Shown here piece after piece: positions 7,887 to 15,221 of a stretch of DNA of 30,975 nt. The notes beneath the pieces are model-generated. The model searched no databases and was not told the origin of the DNA. It saw only the letters and a program-made list of their open reading frames with translations. The stretch's first letter is position 1. Every line of letters begins with the position of its first letter. This DNA comes from Candidatus Bipolaricaulota bacterium. GTDB taxonomy: Bacteria > Bipolaricaulota > Bipolaricaulia > UBA7950 > UBA9294. A program made the translations under genes and the position numbers. The stretch spans positions 1 through 30,975 of the forward strand of contig JAUWOJ010000006.1 in the NCBI GenBank assembly GCA_030612175.1, read 5' to 3'.

Positions 7887-7903
7887 TGGCAACATGCCAA
7901 ATC

Positions 7904-7932
7904 AGTGTAAGTAGCCGGTCAAGTTATGTCAA
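7904..7932 (-). promoter_or_regulatory. Sigma-70 promoter of tRNA-Leu
   Basis: Read on the minus strand: TTGACA (7932-7927), a 17-base spacer, then TACACT (7909-7904). This is a perfect -35 and a good -10, ending 17 bases before the tRNA. Confidence 0.7.
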
Positions 7933-7952
7933 GAAGGGCTCCATTGGGGTAA

Positions 7953-8735
7953 TCAGCTCGTCCGCTCGCGCCACGCGGGAAACTCACTCCGGAAACGTCC
8001 TTCCGCGGCAAGATCAATCTGTGTACAAAGCACTCCTTCGCCATTCCCTAGAGCAGCAATCTTTACCCCCCACGGATCCACGACCATGCTTCTGCCCAGC
8101 AGTCCTCGGCCAGCACCATTACAAGCGATAACATAAGCCTGATTCTCTGTCGCTCGTGCCCGGCAAAGAACTTCCCATGCCTCCATACGACTCAGAGGCC
8201 AAGCCGCCGGAAGGAGAAATACTTCTGCGCCTTCCACACTCATTTCTCTGAACAGTTCAGGGAAACGAAGATCATAGCAAATGGCAATCCCGAAACTGCC
8301 TAGTCCTGTTTTCACCACCCTGCCACCGTCTCCCGGAGAGAGAATCGCTCGTTCCTTAGAGCCATAGCTAAGCAAGTGCGTCTTCCGGTAAGAGTCAAGA
8401 ACATTTCCTTCACGATCCAAGAGTACCGCGGTGTTGTAAAGACTTCCAGCACATTCCTCAATAAAGCTTCCCCCCAGCACGTAGGTTCGCAGATTCTCTG
8501 CAAGCTTTGCCAAGAAACAGACGGTCTCACCCTTTAGTGTCTCGGCCCCGCTATGGTAGGAAGCAAAGTTACAGTACCCAACCCGCCACAGTTCGGGCAG
8601 GATTACAAGATCTACCTCACCGACCTGGGAGAGGAGTCGGTTGATCCGTTCTGGCCGATCCGTATCCTTCTTCCTAGAAATTGCCAGTTGCAGAAGCGCC
8701 ACGGTAAATGTTTGTTGTTCTGGCTGATCCATCAT
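7953..8735 (-). CDS. Nitrilase-superfamily carbon-nitrogen hydrolase
   Basis: The 260-residue cytoplasmic protein has the complete nitrilase triad: E48 in ILPELW, K118 in YRKTHLL and C153 in AICYDLRFPE. The length and the RFPELFR context resemble the Nit2/omega-amidase and YafV-type branch, which hydrolyses small amides such as 2-oxoglutaramate; the exact substrate cannot be read from the sequence. The N-terminus starts with two ATG codons (8735 and 8732) and the ribosome site is weak. It lies between tRNA genes, with the tRNA-Leu promoter just after its stop, so it is a single-gene unit. Confidence 0.9.
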   Translation of the reverse strand: MMDQPEQQTFTVALLQLAISRKKDTDRPERINRLLSQVGEVDLVILPELWRVGYCNFASYHSGAETLKGETVCFLAKLAENLRTYVLGGSFIEECAGSLYNTAVLLDREGNVLDSYRKTHLLSYGSKERAILSPGDGGRVVKTGLGSFGIAICYDLRFPELFREMSVEGAEVFLLPAAWPLSRMEAWEVLCRARATENQAYVIACNGAGRGLLGRSMVVDPWGVKIAALGNGEGVLCTQIDLAAEGRFRSEFPAWRERTS

Positions 8736-8850
8736 CGCTTACATTCTAACCCGAGCACCCACAGGCTTGCAAAGAGAGATTAATAACGGCATTTCACAAT
8801 ACACAGTAGCGAAGGTCTCAATAATCGGCAGTAGAGCGACGTTCTGAGAA

Positions 8851-8924
8851 TACGCCCGAGAGGATTCGAACCTCCGCCCTTCGCATCCGGAGTGCGACGC
8901 TCTAATCCACTGAGCTACGGGCGC
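8851..8924 (-). tRNA. tRNA-Arg (anticodon CCG)
   Basis: Minus strand: acceptor GCGCCCG pairs with CGGGCGT (first pair is G-U), discriminator A. The anticodon arm is TCGCA-CTCCGGA-TGCGA, and the T loop is TTCGAAT. Length 74. No encoded CCA. It starts 8 bases after the serine tRNA upstream and is probably processed from the same transcript. Confidence 0.95.
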
Positions 8925-8929
8925 AGATC

Positions 8930-9022
8930 TGGCGGAGGGAGCGGGATTTGAACCCGCGGATGAGCTCTGAACCCATCGACGGTTTAGCAAACCGTTGTCT
9001 TAGACCTCTTGACTACCCCTCC
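8930..9022 (-). tRNA. tRNA-Ser (anticodon GCU)
   Basis: Minus strand: acceptor GGAGGGG pairs with TCCCTCC, discriminator G (8933), followed by an encoded CCA (8932-8930). The anticodon arm is ACGGT-TTGCTAA-ACCGT. A long variable arm is present, as expected for serine. It lies 8 bases upstream of tRNA-Arg. Confidence 0.95.
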
Positions 9023-9033
9023 GATTACTAACC

Positions 9034-9062
9034 ATTCTACCTGTGAGAGAAGTTTCAGTCAA
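9034..9062 (-). promoter_or_regulatory. Sigma-70 promoter of the tRNA-Ser/tRNA-Arg pair
   Basis: Minus strand: TTGACT (9062-9057), a 17-base spacer, TAGAAT (9039-9034). The expected start is about 5 bases before the mature tRNA-Ser. Confidence 0.65.
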
Positions 9063-9180
9063 CCTTGCGGTGTCTTGCGGGTTTCTGCATGTTCTCGATA
9101 CGACTATGCGGTGACGCGGCTTAGAAAAACGACTAGGACAGCTTGCATAACTTGGCACTGCTTCACCCCTCGTTACAGAT

Positions 9181-9314
9181 CAGTTCATCAGTCACCAGTT
9201 CTCAGTTTTCAGTTCTCAGTCTTCTGCCATCAGTAAACAGCTATCAGCTGTCAGCTTTCAGGAAAGAGCTATCAGCGGTCAGCGATCAGCTTTCAGCAGT
9301 CAGCTTTCAGCTCG
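9181..9314. repeat. Degenerate TCAG-type simple repeat array
   Basis: Units of 7-10 bases such as CAGTTCTCAG, TATCAGC, GTCAGC and TTTCAGC run head to tail without a fixed period. A related block occurs at 9496-9530 and a decayed copy at 1505-1577. There are no conserved spacers or uniform repeats, so it is not CRISPR. Confidence 0.75.
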
Positions 9315-9410
9315 TCCGATCCTCCTACTCAATTATTTCACCGCTTCTTTTTCTTTCACTGTTTTCGGCTCCGACTCTCCTTTCACTCATCACTGTTCGT
9401 CGACATCTGG

Positions 9411-9431
9411 ATGCCGGATCAAGTCCGGCAT
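9411..9431. repeat. Palindrome ATGCCGGA-TCAAG-TCCGGCAT
   Basis: Perfect 8-bp arms around a 5-base loop. It lies 16 bp from a second palindrome of similar CCGG-rich composition, suggesting a paired REP-like element. Confidence 0.6.
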
Positions 9432-9447
9432 AACGGAATGCACCGTC

Positions 9448-9467
9448 ATTCCGGCGGAAGCCGGAAT
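9448..9467. repeat. REP-like palindrome ATTCCGGC-GGAA-GCCGGAAT
   Basis: Perfect 8-bp arms close on a GGAA tetraloop of the GNRA type. The sequence around it (GTCATTCCGGCGGAAGCC) resembles a widespread family of bacterial intergenic palindromes. No RAYT transposase is in the window. Confidence 0.65.
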
Positions 9468-9495
9468 CCAGCGTAATGGTGGCTCTATGTTTTGA

Positions 9496-9574
9496 TTCAG
9501 TTCTCAGTTCTCAGTTTTCAGTAGTCAGTTTGCCTATCCCATTCAACTATTCAACCACTCAACTATTCAACTCG
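9496..9574. repeat. Second simple-repeat block (TTCTCAG and TTCAACTA units)
   Basis: Bases 9496-9530 repeat TTCAGTTCTCAG; bases 9541-9574 repeat ACTATTCAACCACTCAAC-type units. Both continue the style of 9181-9314. Confidence 0.6.
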
Positions 9575-9698
9575 CCTTTTCTCGACTCCCGACTATGTTT
9601 TCAACCCAACGAACCCAACTGACTCCCGACTCTTAACTCTGGACTGTCTTTTCTCCTTAATTCTGTAATTCTTGGCTCGTCACTCACAACGTATTGAT

Positions 9699-10541
9699 CT
9701 AGCTAGTGCGCAGGATCGGTCGGGTAAGGCAAGTCGGGCCGCCTTCTGCTTTCAGTGAGATCTCGTTGCCTGCATAGGTTAATACCTCGAATCCCACTCG
9801 TTCAAGCCGCCTCTTGGTAATCGGGTTCCCCGCAAGCATCACGCAGCTTGTCGGTGTGAGGGAAAGAACGTTCGCCGCCATAGTTGGGAACTCCTTATCC
9901 GTTACCTCGACATAGCTGAATTCGCGGTTGTTCAGCTCCTGCCAGAATGGGATCGGCATAAGAGATGGATAGATGACCGCGATCTTCTCTCCGACGATAC
10001 TGATGAACGACATCAGGTGCAGGCAAGAATCAGGACCCTGGAAGTAGGGAAGAGGAACTGGGATTACTGTTACCTCCAGGGCGCGCATCGCCAGCGTCAG
10101 TTGTCGCAGACCTTCCGCATTGGTGCGGAATCCCTGGCCAACGGCAAGAGTATCGTGGTTGACCCACAAGAGATCTCCTCCTTCTGCGGTCGCATCACCA
10201 TGCAGCTTGTAGAAGATTGGAATTCCAAGGCTTTCAAATCGTCGACCAATCGCCTCTTCTTCCCCACGTCGAAGCAATTTCCCCATACGCAGGAGGATCG
10301 CCCCTTTATCAGTTACGAGCGCGGGATCGTGAACGTAGATCGCATCAGCGCTCTTAGGCTGTGGCTCTTCATGATAGATGACTTCTGTACCAGCCCGATG
10401 CAGAAGCTCAACGAGCCGCTCATGTTCCTTCAGGGCAATCTCCAGATTCGGCCGACCGGTGTAGTGCCACCTTGTCGCATCGCTTACGGTAAATGCAAAA
10501 TCAGGGCGCTTGACAAGAACCCGCCGCAGATAGCCAGCCAT
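9699..10541 (-). CDS. Dimethylarginine dimethylaminohydrolase (DDAH) family protein
   Basis: The 280-residue protein belongs to the guanidino-group modifying (amidinotransferase/arginine deiminase) fold. Visible active-site elements are D72 in VHDPALVTDKG, E120-G-G-D123, H175 in CLHLMSF and the nucleophile C271 in GGPTCLTRP. The layout fits the DDAH branch, which hydrolyses methylated arginines to citrulline, but bacterial relatives can act on arginine or other guanidines, so the substrate is uncertain. ATG 10541 has no good ribosome site; a GGGAGG lies 33 bases upstream with no start near it. A strong promoter precedes it. It is transcribed alone, downstream of proS. Confidence 0.85.
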   Translation of the reverse strand: MAGYLRRVLVKRPDFAFTVSDATRWHYTGRPNLEIALKEHERLVELLHRAGTEVIYHEEPQPKSADAIYVHDPALVTDKGAILLRMGKLLRRGEEEAIGRRFESLGIPIFYKLHGDATAEGGDLLWVNHDTLAVGQGFRTNAEGLRQLTLAMRALEVTVIPVPLPYFQGPDSCLHLMSFISIVGEKIAVIYPSLMPIPFWQELNNREFSYVEVTDKEFPTMAANVLSLTPTSCVMLAGNPITKRRLERVGFEVLTYAGNEISLKAEGGPTCLTRPILRTS

Positions 10542-10589
10542 GTTTTGGCACCCGTAGGCCTGATTTATTCTTCCTCCCTCGGTGTAGAA

Positions 10590-10618
10590 TGTCTAAGAAT
10601 TGATGAGAGACTTGTCAA
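10590..10618 (-). promoter_or_regulatory. Sigma-70 promoter of the DDAH gene
   Basis: Minus strand: TTGACA (10618-10613), a 17-base spacer, TAGACA (10595-10590). The leader to the ATG at 10541 would be about 40 bases. Confidence 0.6.
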
Positions 10619-10754
10619 TCTCCATACACGATCTCATCATCAGCGCAAATCTTGGCGCCAATTTTGGGGTCGGAGGCCAGGCTCCAGTGAATTCGGCAAA
10701 GACACGTAACAACCTCTATTTAAGGCTATGGAAGGGGACAAGTGTTCTATGGCC

Positions 10755-12206
10755 CTAGTAAGAACGAGCAAAATAAGCGAGACCAACCGCCGGCTTGCCG
10801 CAAATGGGACAGCTCTTCCCGCGCGGATCCCAATCCTTGTTTTCTGAAATCGGGTAGCACCGCGATGAGCTCTTCGTCTCCTCCTTAATCTTCTGCTCAC
10901 ACTCCGAAGCACCACAGTGAAGAATGAGGGCCCAGCCGTCGGTTACAATCTCCTTTAACTCATCGTAGGAATTTGCCCGGTGCAGGTGGGCATCGCGAAA
11001 CTCTGTTGCCTGTGCCAGCATGTGATTCTGGATATCAGCCAATAACTCAAGGACTCTTGGCGCAATCCCGCATTGCGATACAGACTGCTTCGCGTCCTTC
11101 CCTTGCATGTCACGTCGTGCGAGGATTGCCGTACCGCTCTCAACATCACGCGGACCAATCTCCATACGCATAGGAACCCCGCGCATCTCCCAGTCGTTGA
11201 ACTTGAAGCCAGGTGTCAACTCTTCCCGCTTATCGACATGCACTCGCACGCCCGCATCCACAAGCACGCCACGCATATCATCGATCGCCTTCATCACCCC
11301 ACCTTGCTGATCAACAGTTCGCCAGATAGGGACAATCACCACCTGTATCGGAGCAAGACGAGGAGGAAGACGCAGTCCCTTATCATCGCCATGTGCCATG
11401 ACAATCCCGCCGACCATGCGAGTGCTCACCCCCCATGAGGTGGTATAGCAATACTTGAGTTTGTTCTCCTCGTCAAGAAACTTAATATCAAAGGCACGCG
11501 CAAAGTTCTGGGCAAGGTAGTGTGATGTCCCAGATTGCAGAGCCCAGGTATTCCCCATCATCGCCTCAATAGTGAACGATCTGCTGGCGCCCGCGAACTT
11601 CTCCTGCCCACTCTTTTCTCCCTTGATCACTGGGATCGCTGCATCCTTTACCGCAAAGTCAGCGTAGATATCAAGCATGCGTATCGTCTCTTCTTCCGCC
11701 TCTTCCTCGGTAGCATGTGCCGTGTGTCCCTCTTGCCATAGAAACTCCGATGTACGCAGGAATAGACGTGGTCGCATCTCCCAGCGAACAACATTCGCCC
11801 ACTGATTGATGAGAACAGGAAGGTCACGATAGGAGTGAATCCACCGCGCATAGGCGTGGCCGATCACCGTCTCTGATGTCGGACGAATGGCAAGCGGTTC
11901 ATCAAGCTTCTTGCCCCCAGCATGGGTGACAATAGCAAGCTGGGGTGCAAATCCCTCCACATGCTCTGCTTCCTTTTCGATGAAGCTCATCGGAATGAAC
12001 AGCGGGAAGTAGGCATTCCTATGTCCGGTGGCCTTGAATCGTTTGTCAAGCCCACTCTTGATATTCTCCCACAGCTCGTACCCATAAGGCTTGATAATCA
12101 TGCACCCACGGACCGCTGCATAGTCAGCCAGGTCTGCCATTCTGACCACATCGGTGTACCATCGGGAGTAATCTTCAGTGCGCTTAGTTACGCCTTGTGC
12201 TGCCAT
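10755..12206 (-). CDS. proS: Prolyl-tRNA synthetase, archaeal/eukaryotic type
   Basis: ProS charges tRNA-Pro with proline. At 483 residues, without the editing (INS) insertion of typical bacterial enzymes, and with a C-terminal zinc-type domain (GASECEQKIKEE, later SCPICGKPAVG) ending in a tyrosine, it belongs to the short archaeal/eukaryotic class. Class II motifs are clear: RPTSETVIGHAYARWI, VVRWEMRPRLFLRTSEFLWQ, MAHGDDKGLRLPPRLAP. The ATG at 12206 follows AGAGGAGAGG at good spacing. This class is found in a limited set of bacteria and marks the lineage. It is a single gene between tRNA-Ser and the DDAH gene. Confidence 0.97.
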   Translation of the reverse strand: MAAQGVTKRTEDYSRWYTDVVRMADLADYAAVRGCMIIKPYGYELWENIKSGLDKRFKATGHRNAYFPLFIPMSFIEKEAEHVEGFAPQLAIVTHAGGKKLDEPLAIRPTSETVIGHAYARWIHSYRDLPVLINQWANVVRWEMRPRLFLRTSEFLWQEGHTAHATEEEAEEETIRMLDIYADFAVKDAAIPVIKGEKSGQEKFAGASRSFTIEAMMGNTWALQSGTSHYLAQNFARAFDIKFLDEENKLKYCYTTSWGVSTRMVGGIVMAHGDDKGLRLPPRLAPIQVVIVPIWRTVDQQGGVMKAIDDMRGVLVDAGVRVHVDKREELTPGFKFNDWEMRGVPMRMEIGPRDVESGTAILARRDMQGKDAKQSVSQCGIAPRVLELLADIQNHMLAQATEFRDAHLHRANSYDELKEIVTDGWALILHCGASECEQKIKEETKSSSRCYPISENKDWDPRGKSCPICGKPAVGLAYFARSY

Positions 12207-12291
12207 AAATTCCTCTCCTCTTCCCGATAGTCATGCAATTGCACAACCCGGAATTTCACATGCAAGATGCACTAGCAGTTCATGTCCTTGT

Positions 12292-12379
12292 TGGCGGAGG
12301 GGGCGGGATTTGAACCCGCGGAACACGATGGTTCGCCGGTTTTCAAGACCGGTGGTTTAGTCCGCTCGCCCACCCCTCC
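12292..12379 (-). tRNA. tRNA-Ser (anticodon UGA)
   Basis: Minus strand: acceptor GGAGGGG, discriminator G (12295) and encoded CCA (12294-12292). The anticodon arm is CCGGT-CTTGAAA-ACCGG. A long variable arm is present. Its acceptor and T arm are nearly identical to those of the tRNA-Ser at 8930-9022. Confidence 0.95.
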
Positions 12380-12386
12380 GAGAATC

Positions 12387-12392
12387 ATTATA
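12387..12392 (-). promoter_or_regulatory. -10 box (TATAAT) of tRNA-Ser(UGA)
   Basis: A perfect TATAAT on the minus strand ends 7 bases before the mature tRNA 5' end. No clear -35 is seen at 16-18 bases. Transcription would start at or next to the first tRNA base. Confidence 0.45.
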
Positions 12393-12446
12393 CACATTGC
12401 TCTTCTGTTCCTCACACGCCTAGAGAATGAAGAACAATCGAGTCTT

Positions 12447-13502
12447 TCATTCGATTATCCCCCCACCAAGAAGGCGTGCCCCATCATAGATGACAACAAT
12501 CTGGCCAGGAGTAATTGCTCTCTGTGGCTCATCAAAGTGAATGGAGAATCGTTCTTTATCCAAAAGACATAGAGTACAAGCGGAGGCCAATGAGCGGTAA
12601 CGAATCTTTGCGCCAACACGTAATCCGGCGCGCATGGCCTCTTCAGAAAGAAAGTGCCTCTCTCTAGCGACAAGGCTACTCGCGTAAAGGTCTTCCTCTT
12701 GTCCCACAATAAGTGCGTTTCTTGTCTGATCAATAGCAATTACATACAGTGGGCGCTTTGCCGTAACCCCAAGACTTCGCCGTTGGCCAACAGTATAGCA
12801 AGGGAGGCCCCTGTGTTCCCCAAGGATATCCCCCTGCTGATCGATTATTGGCCCAGGAGTAAGATCCTTCGATGAAAACAGAAAATCAGCACGGCCCGCT
12901 TGGATAAAACAGAGGTCCTGGCTTTCCGGAAGGGATGCTGCGCGTAACCCTTGAGCATCGGCAATGGAGAACACTTCCTTCTTGGTCATCCCTCCCACTG
13001 GAAAGACAAGGCGCCCCAAATCCTTTGCCTTTAACCCGTACAAGAAATAGGACTGATCCTTCTGCACATCTTTCCCTTTACAAAGATGGAGCAGCCCATC
13101 CTCTGCCCTGAGGATTTGCGCATGGTGACCAGTCGCCACCCGATCAAATCCATGCTCAGCAGCATAATGCAGAGCAAGACCAAAACGTAAGTAACGATTG
13201 CACCGGCCACAAGGATTGGGGGTCTCTCCAAGGAGTGAGAGCTTGACAAAATCGCGTAACACAAGGTCGTAGAATTGTGCGCTGGCATCGATCGTATGGT
13301 GAGGAATTTCGAGCTCGCGTGCAGCAAGACTCGCAGTGTTGGCTAGGCAACGCCCCGTTCTCTCCAGGTAGTGGGGCGCCCCAGAAAAGGACCAGAACAA
13401 GAAAGTGATCCCCTCAACTTCATAACCCTGTTCTTGCAGCAGATGCACGGCTACAGTGCTGTCCACGCCGCCACTCATACAGACAACGACGCGCTTGTTC
13501 AC
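12447..13502 (-). CDS. mnmA: tRNA-specific 2-thiouridylase MnmA
   Basis: MnmA installs the 2-thio group on U34 of tRNA-Lys, -Glu and -Gln. The PP-loop SGGVDST (10-16), the catalytic cysteines C98 (TPNPCGRC) and C198 (QDLCFI), and the ATGHHA motif are all present. I start it at GTG 13502 (351 residues): the cupin stop TAA is followed by a single T and then this GTG, with AAGAGG as ribosome site; the longer ATG start at 13529 would run back into the cupin gene. It is the last gene of the five-gene minus-strand group. Its partner mnmE is also in the window, at 24036. Confidence 0.96.
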   Translation of the reverse strand: MNKRVVVCMSGGVDSTVAVHLLQEQGYEVEGITFLFWSFSGAPHYLERTGRCLANTASLAARELEIPHHTIDASAQFYDLVLRDFVKLSLLGETPNPCGRCNRYLRFGLALHYAAEHGFDRVATGHHAQILRAEDGLLHLCKGKDVQKDQSYFLYGLKAKDLGRLVFPVGGMTKKEVFSIADAQGLRAASLPESQDLCFIQAGRADFLFSSKDLTPGPIIDQQGDILGEHRGLPCYTVGQRRSLGVTAKRPLYVIAIDQTRNALIVGQEEDLYASSLVARERHFLSEEAMRAGLRVGAKIRYRSLASACTLCLLDKERFSIHFDEPQRAITPGQIVVIYDGARLLGGGIIE

Positions 13503-13503
13503 A

Positions 13504-13857
13504 TTACCTCTTGTTCGCGGCAGGTACAATGCACAAGAACTCGAATGGACTAGGGCCAGCGTTTAGGAATTGATGTTTCTCCATTAGAGGTACGTAAACA
13601 AAATCTCCCTTCTCAACTGGAATCTCGTTATCTTGAGATTTCACTCTCCCCTTTCCAGTCAGGACAAAAACCTCGTGCTCCCAAGGATGGGAATGACTCG
13701 GACTGTGGCCACCTTCTTTGAGCACAAACAGACGCATCACAAAATTGCTTGCGCCTTGATCCGGCCCTATTAGAATCTGCTTTGTTGTATTACAGACCGT
13801 CTTTCCATCACTAAGGTCAAGCGCAGCTACGTTTCTACTTTTGCCTTTTACAATCAT
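13504..13857 (-). CDS. Small cupin-domain protein
   Basis: From ATG 13857 (ribosome site GGAGG, 4 bases away) the product is 117 residues. It is a single cupin barrel with both metal motifs: HSHPWEHEVFVLTGKG (the H-x-H...E pattern) and GDFVYVPLMEKHQFLN. Such minimal cupins bind a metal and a small sugar or keto compound and act as isomerases, dioxygenases or sensors; the substrate is not evident. A longer start at 13881 would overlap the upstream gene. It lies 11 bp after the phosphatase-like gene and 1 base before mnmA, so it is clearly inside an operon. Confidence 0.85.
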   Translation of the reverse strand: MIVKGKSRNVAALDLSDGKTVCNTTKQILIGPDQGASNFVMRLFVLKEGGHSPSHSHPWEHEVFVLTGKGRVKSQDNEIPVEKGDFVYVPLMEKHQFLNAGPSPFEFLCIVPAANKR

Positions 13858-13868
13858 TCTTCCTCCAT

Positions 13869-15128
13869 CTACAGGGGACAAGCGATGAGTGGAACAAGCA
13901 TCTCCTGGGGCGTCATCCCACCATGCATCCCTCTGAGCTTGGCGCCGTTCTTGTATGGATAGTAAAGAGCGCGCTTACCCGTGGAAAGAGCGATAAGATC
14001 ACCGATGCGATCATAGATCCGCGACCCTGGCTCCCCCAGCCCAAACAGACCCTGAGCAAGTGCATCTCGAGAGTCAATGCATGCGATATCTGCGGCAAGA
14101 TTCCTGTTGATACATCCTGCTACAGCAGCTTTCTTACCCGTCTTTACAAATAGGTATGAGGCCCGTGTTTCTCCCACTGGGGGCATGACAAGACTTTGCT
14201 CTAGTTCTGGATAGTCATAAATTGATAGATAGTCAGACTCCTCCATCCCCACAAATCCATGGTCCGCACACAGAATCAACAGTGTGTCTTTGCTATCTTT
14301 CAGCTCGCGCTCTAATGCCGCATCAATTGCCCGGAACTCAGCGACAAGTTCCTCGCCCCCTGGCCCATACGTATGCGCAATGGCATCCATTGCCCCCCAA
14401 TAAAGACTCACAAAGACTCTATCACTCGCCTGTTTCAGCGCTCGACGAGCGATGACAAGCATATCCGACAGATTAACCACAGGACTAACGCGATCAACGC
14501 TCTTATAAAGAATTGAGGAAAGCCCACTCGACGCAATATGCTTGCTCAATATCAGATGCGTCTGCACGCCCATCGCGCTTAGTTTCTCGTACACCGTGGG
14601 AACTCCAAGGAAAGTATCAAGATCCATTCCCGCTTTGACCGCAGAGTTGCTTTCACTGTTGCCCAGAAGCGACAGACGTACCATATTGGTAATCGCGCAG
14701 GTTTCCTTAAGGTACAGACGATACCCTAGCATCCCATGCTCTTGGGGCGTACATCCGGTGCTGTAGGTTGTCAAGGCAGTTGCTGTTGTGGCAGGAAAGA
14801 CAGAAGTAAGTGGAAGGAAAAACCCGTCTCTTATCAGACGGTGCAAATAGAGGTCCTCAAAACGATCGAGAAGATCACATAGCTGCAGGTAGCCCAACCC
14901 ATCTATGACAAATAGAACCACTCTCTTGAACCTTGAATCAATCAAAGAAGAGAGTTCCGAGTTCAACAAGGGCGCTCTTGTGCCCGAAAGACCATACAAC
15001 GAACACACAAGATCGGGAATAGCATCGATGCAGAAACCCTGATAGTCGGGGATAACCAGCTTTCCTTTCGGGAGTCCTGGAAGGCTGGCACTGCGCAGTC
15101 TGGCTTCAATAGCGCTTTTCTTCGACAT
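13869..15128 (-). CDS. Alkaline-phosphatase-superfamily phosphodiesterase/pyrophosphatase
   Basis: From ATG 15128 the product is 419 residues, cytoplasmic. It has the two-metal site of the type I phosphodiesterase/nucleotide pyrophosphatase branch: D76 in LFVIDGLGY, the threonine nucleophile in FPATTATALTTY (about T114/T115) followed by GCTPQEHGMLGY, D248 and H252 in WGAMDAIAHTYGP, D289-H290 in LLILCADHG, and a final histidine in GMHGGMTPQEML. Substrate unknown. An in-frame ATG at 15203 lies further upstream, but MSKKSAIEARL is a more natural start and a TATAAT lies just before it. It is followed by the cupin and mnmA. Confidence 0.85.
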   Translation of the reverse strand: MSKKSAIEARLRSASLPGLPKGKLVIPDYQGFCIDAIPDLVCSLYGLSGTRAPLLNSELSSLIDSRFKRVVLFVIDGLGYLQLCDLLDRFEDLYLHRLIRDGFFLPLTSVFPATTATALTTYSTGCTPQEHGMLGYRLYLKETCAITNMVRLSLLGNSESNSAVKAGMDLDTFLGVPTVYEKLSAMGVQTHLILSKHIASSGLSSILYKSVDRVSPVVNLSDMLVIARRALKQASDRVFVSLYWGAMDAIAHTYGPGGEELVAEFRAIDAALERELKDSKDTLLILCADHGFVGMEESDYLSIYDYPELEQSLVMPPVGETRASYLFVKTGKKAAVAGCINRNLAADIACIDSRDALAQGLFGLGEPGSRIYDRIGDLIALSTGKRALYYPYKNGAKLRGMHGGMTPQEMLVPLIACPL

Positions 15129-15133
15129 AGAGC

Positions 15134-15139
15134 TATTAT
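15134..15139 (-). promoter_or_regulatory. -10 box for a possibly leaderless internal promoter
   Basis: A perfect TATAAT on the minus strand ends 5 bases before ATG 15128. The gap to the upstream gene is 93 bp, which leaves room for a promoter. No Shine-Dalgarno site precedes this ATG. Confidence 0.35.
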
Positions 15140-15221
15140 AGGCTTTGTCGGGGATGATTGAAACCATATACCCGGCTTCGTCCAGTGGACATGCCGTTGC
15201 CACATACGGCCATCATGGTTA

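Larger units (their letters stand above)
9063..9698. other. Long intergenic region made of simple repeats
   Basis: I see no credible gene in these ~635 bases; open frames here are short, have no ribosome sites and run through low-complexity sequence. The content is TCAG-rich repeats, two palindromes, a TTCAACTA-type repeat, and paired copies of GACTCCCGACT at 9584 and 9621. It lies between the Ser-Arg tRNA pair and the end of the DDAH gene. Confidence 0.75.

Noticed and set aside
9181..9314. Possible CRISPR array
   Set aside because: Units are short, imperfect and irregular with no unique spacers; no cas genes nearby.
9143..9433. A 96-codon plus-strand open frame in the repeat region
   Set aside because: It runs through simple TCAG repeats, has a serine/leucine-rich low-complexity product and no ribosome site.
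10017..10709. A 230-codon plus-strand frame opposite the DDAH gene
   Set aside because: It is antisense to a gene with intact catalytic motifs and its translation resembles nothing.
8931..12322. Long near-identical segments at 8931-8960 and 12293-12322
   Set aside because: They are the acceptor and T arms of two serine tRNAs, not a mobile repeat or attachment site.
13503..13529. Longer mnmA start at ATG 13529
   Set aside because: It would overlap the cupin gene by 26 bp; GTG 13502 has a good ribosome site and the usual family N-terminus.
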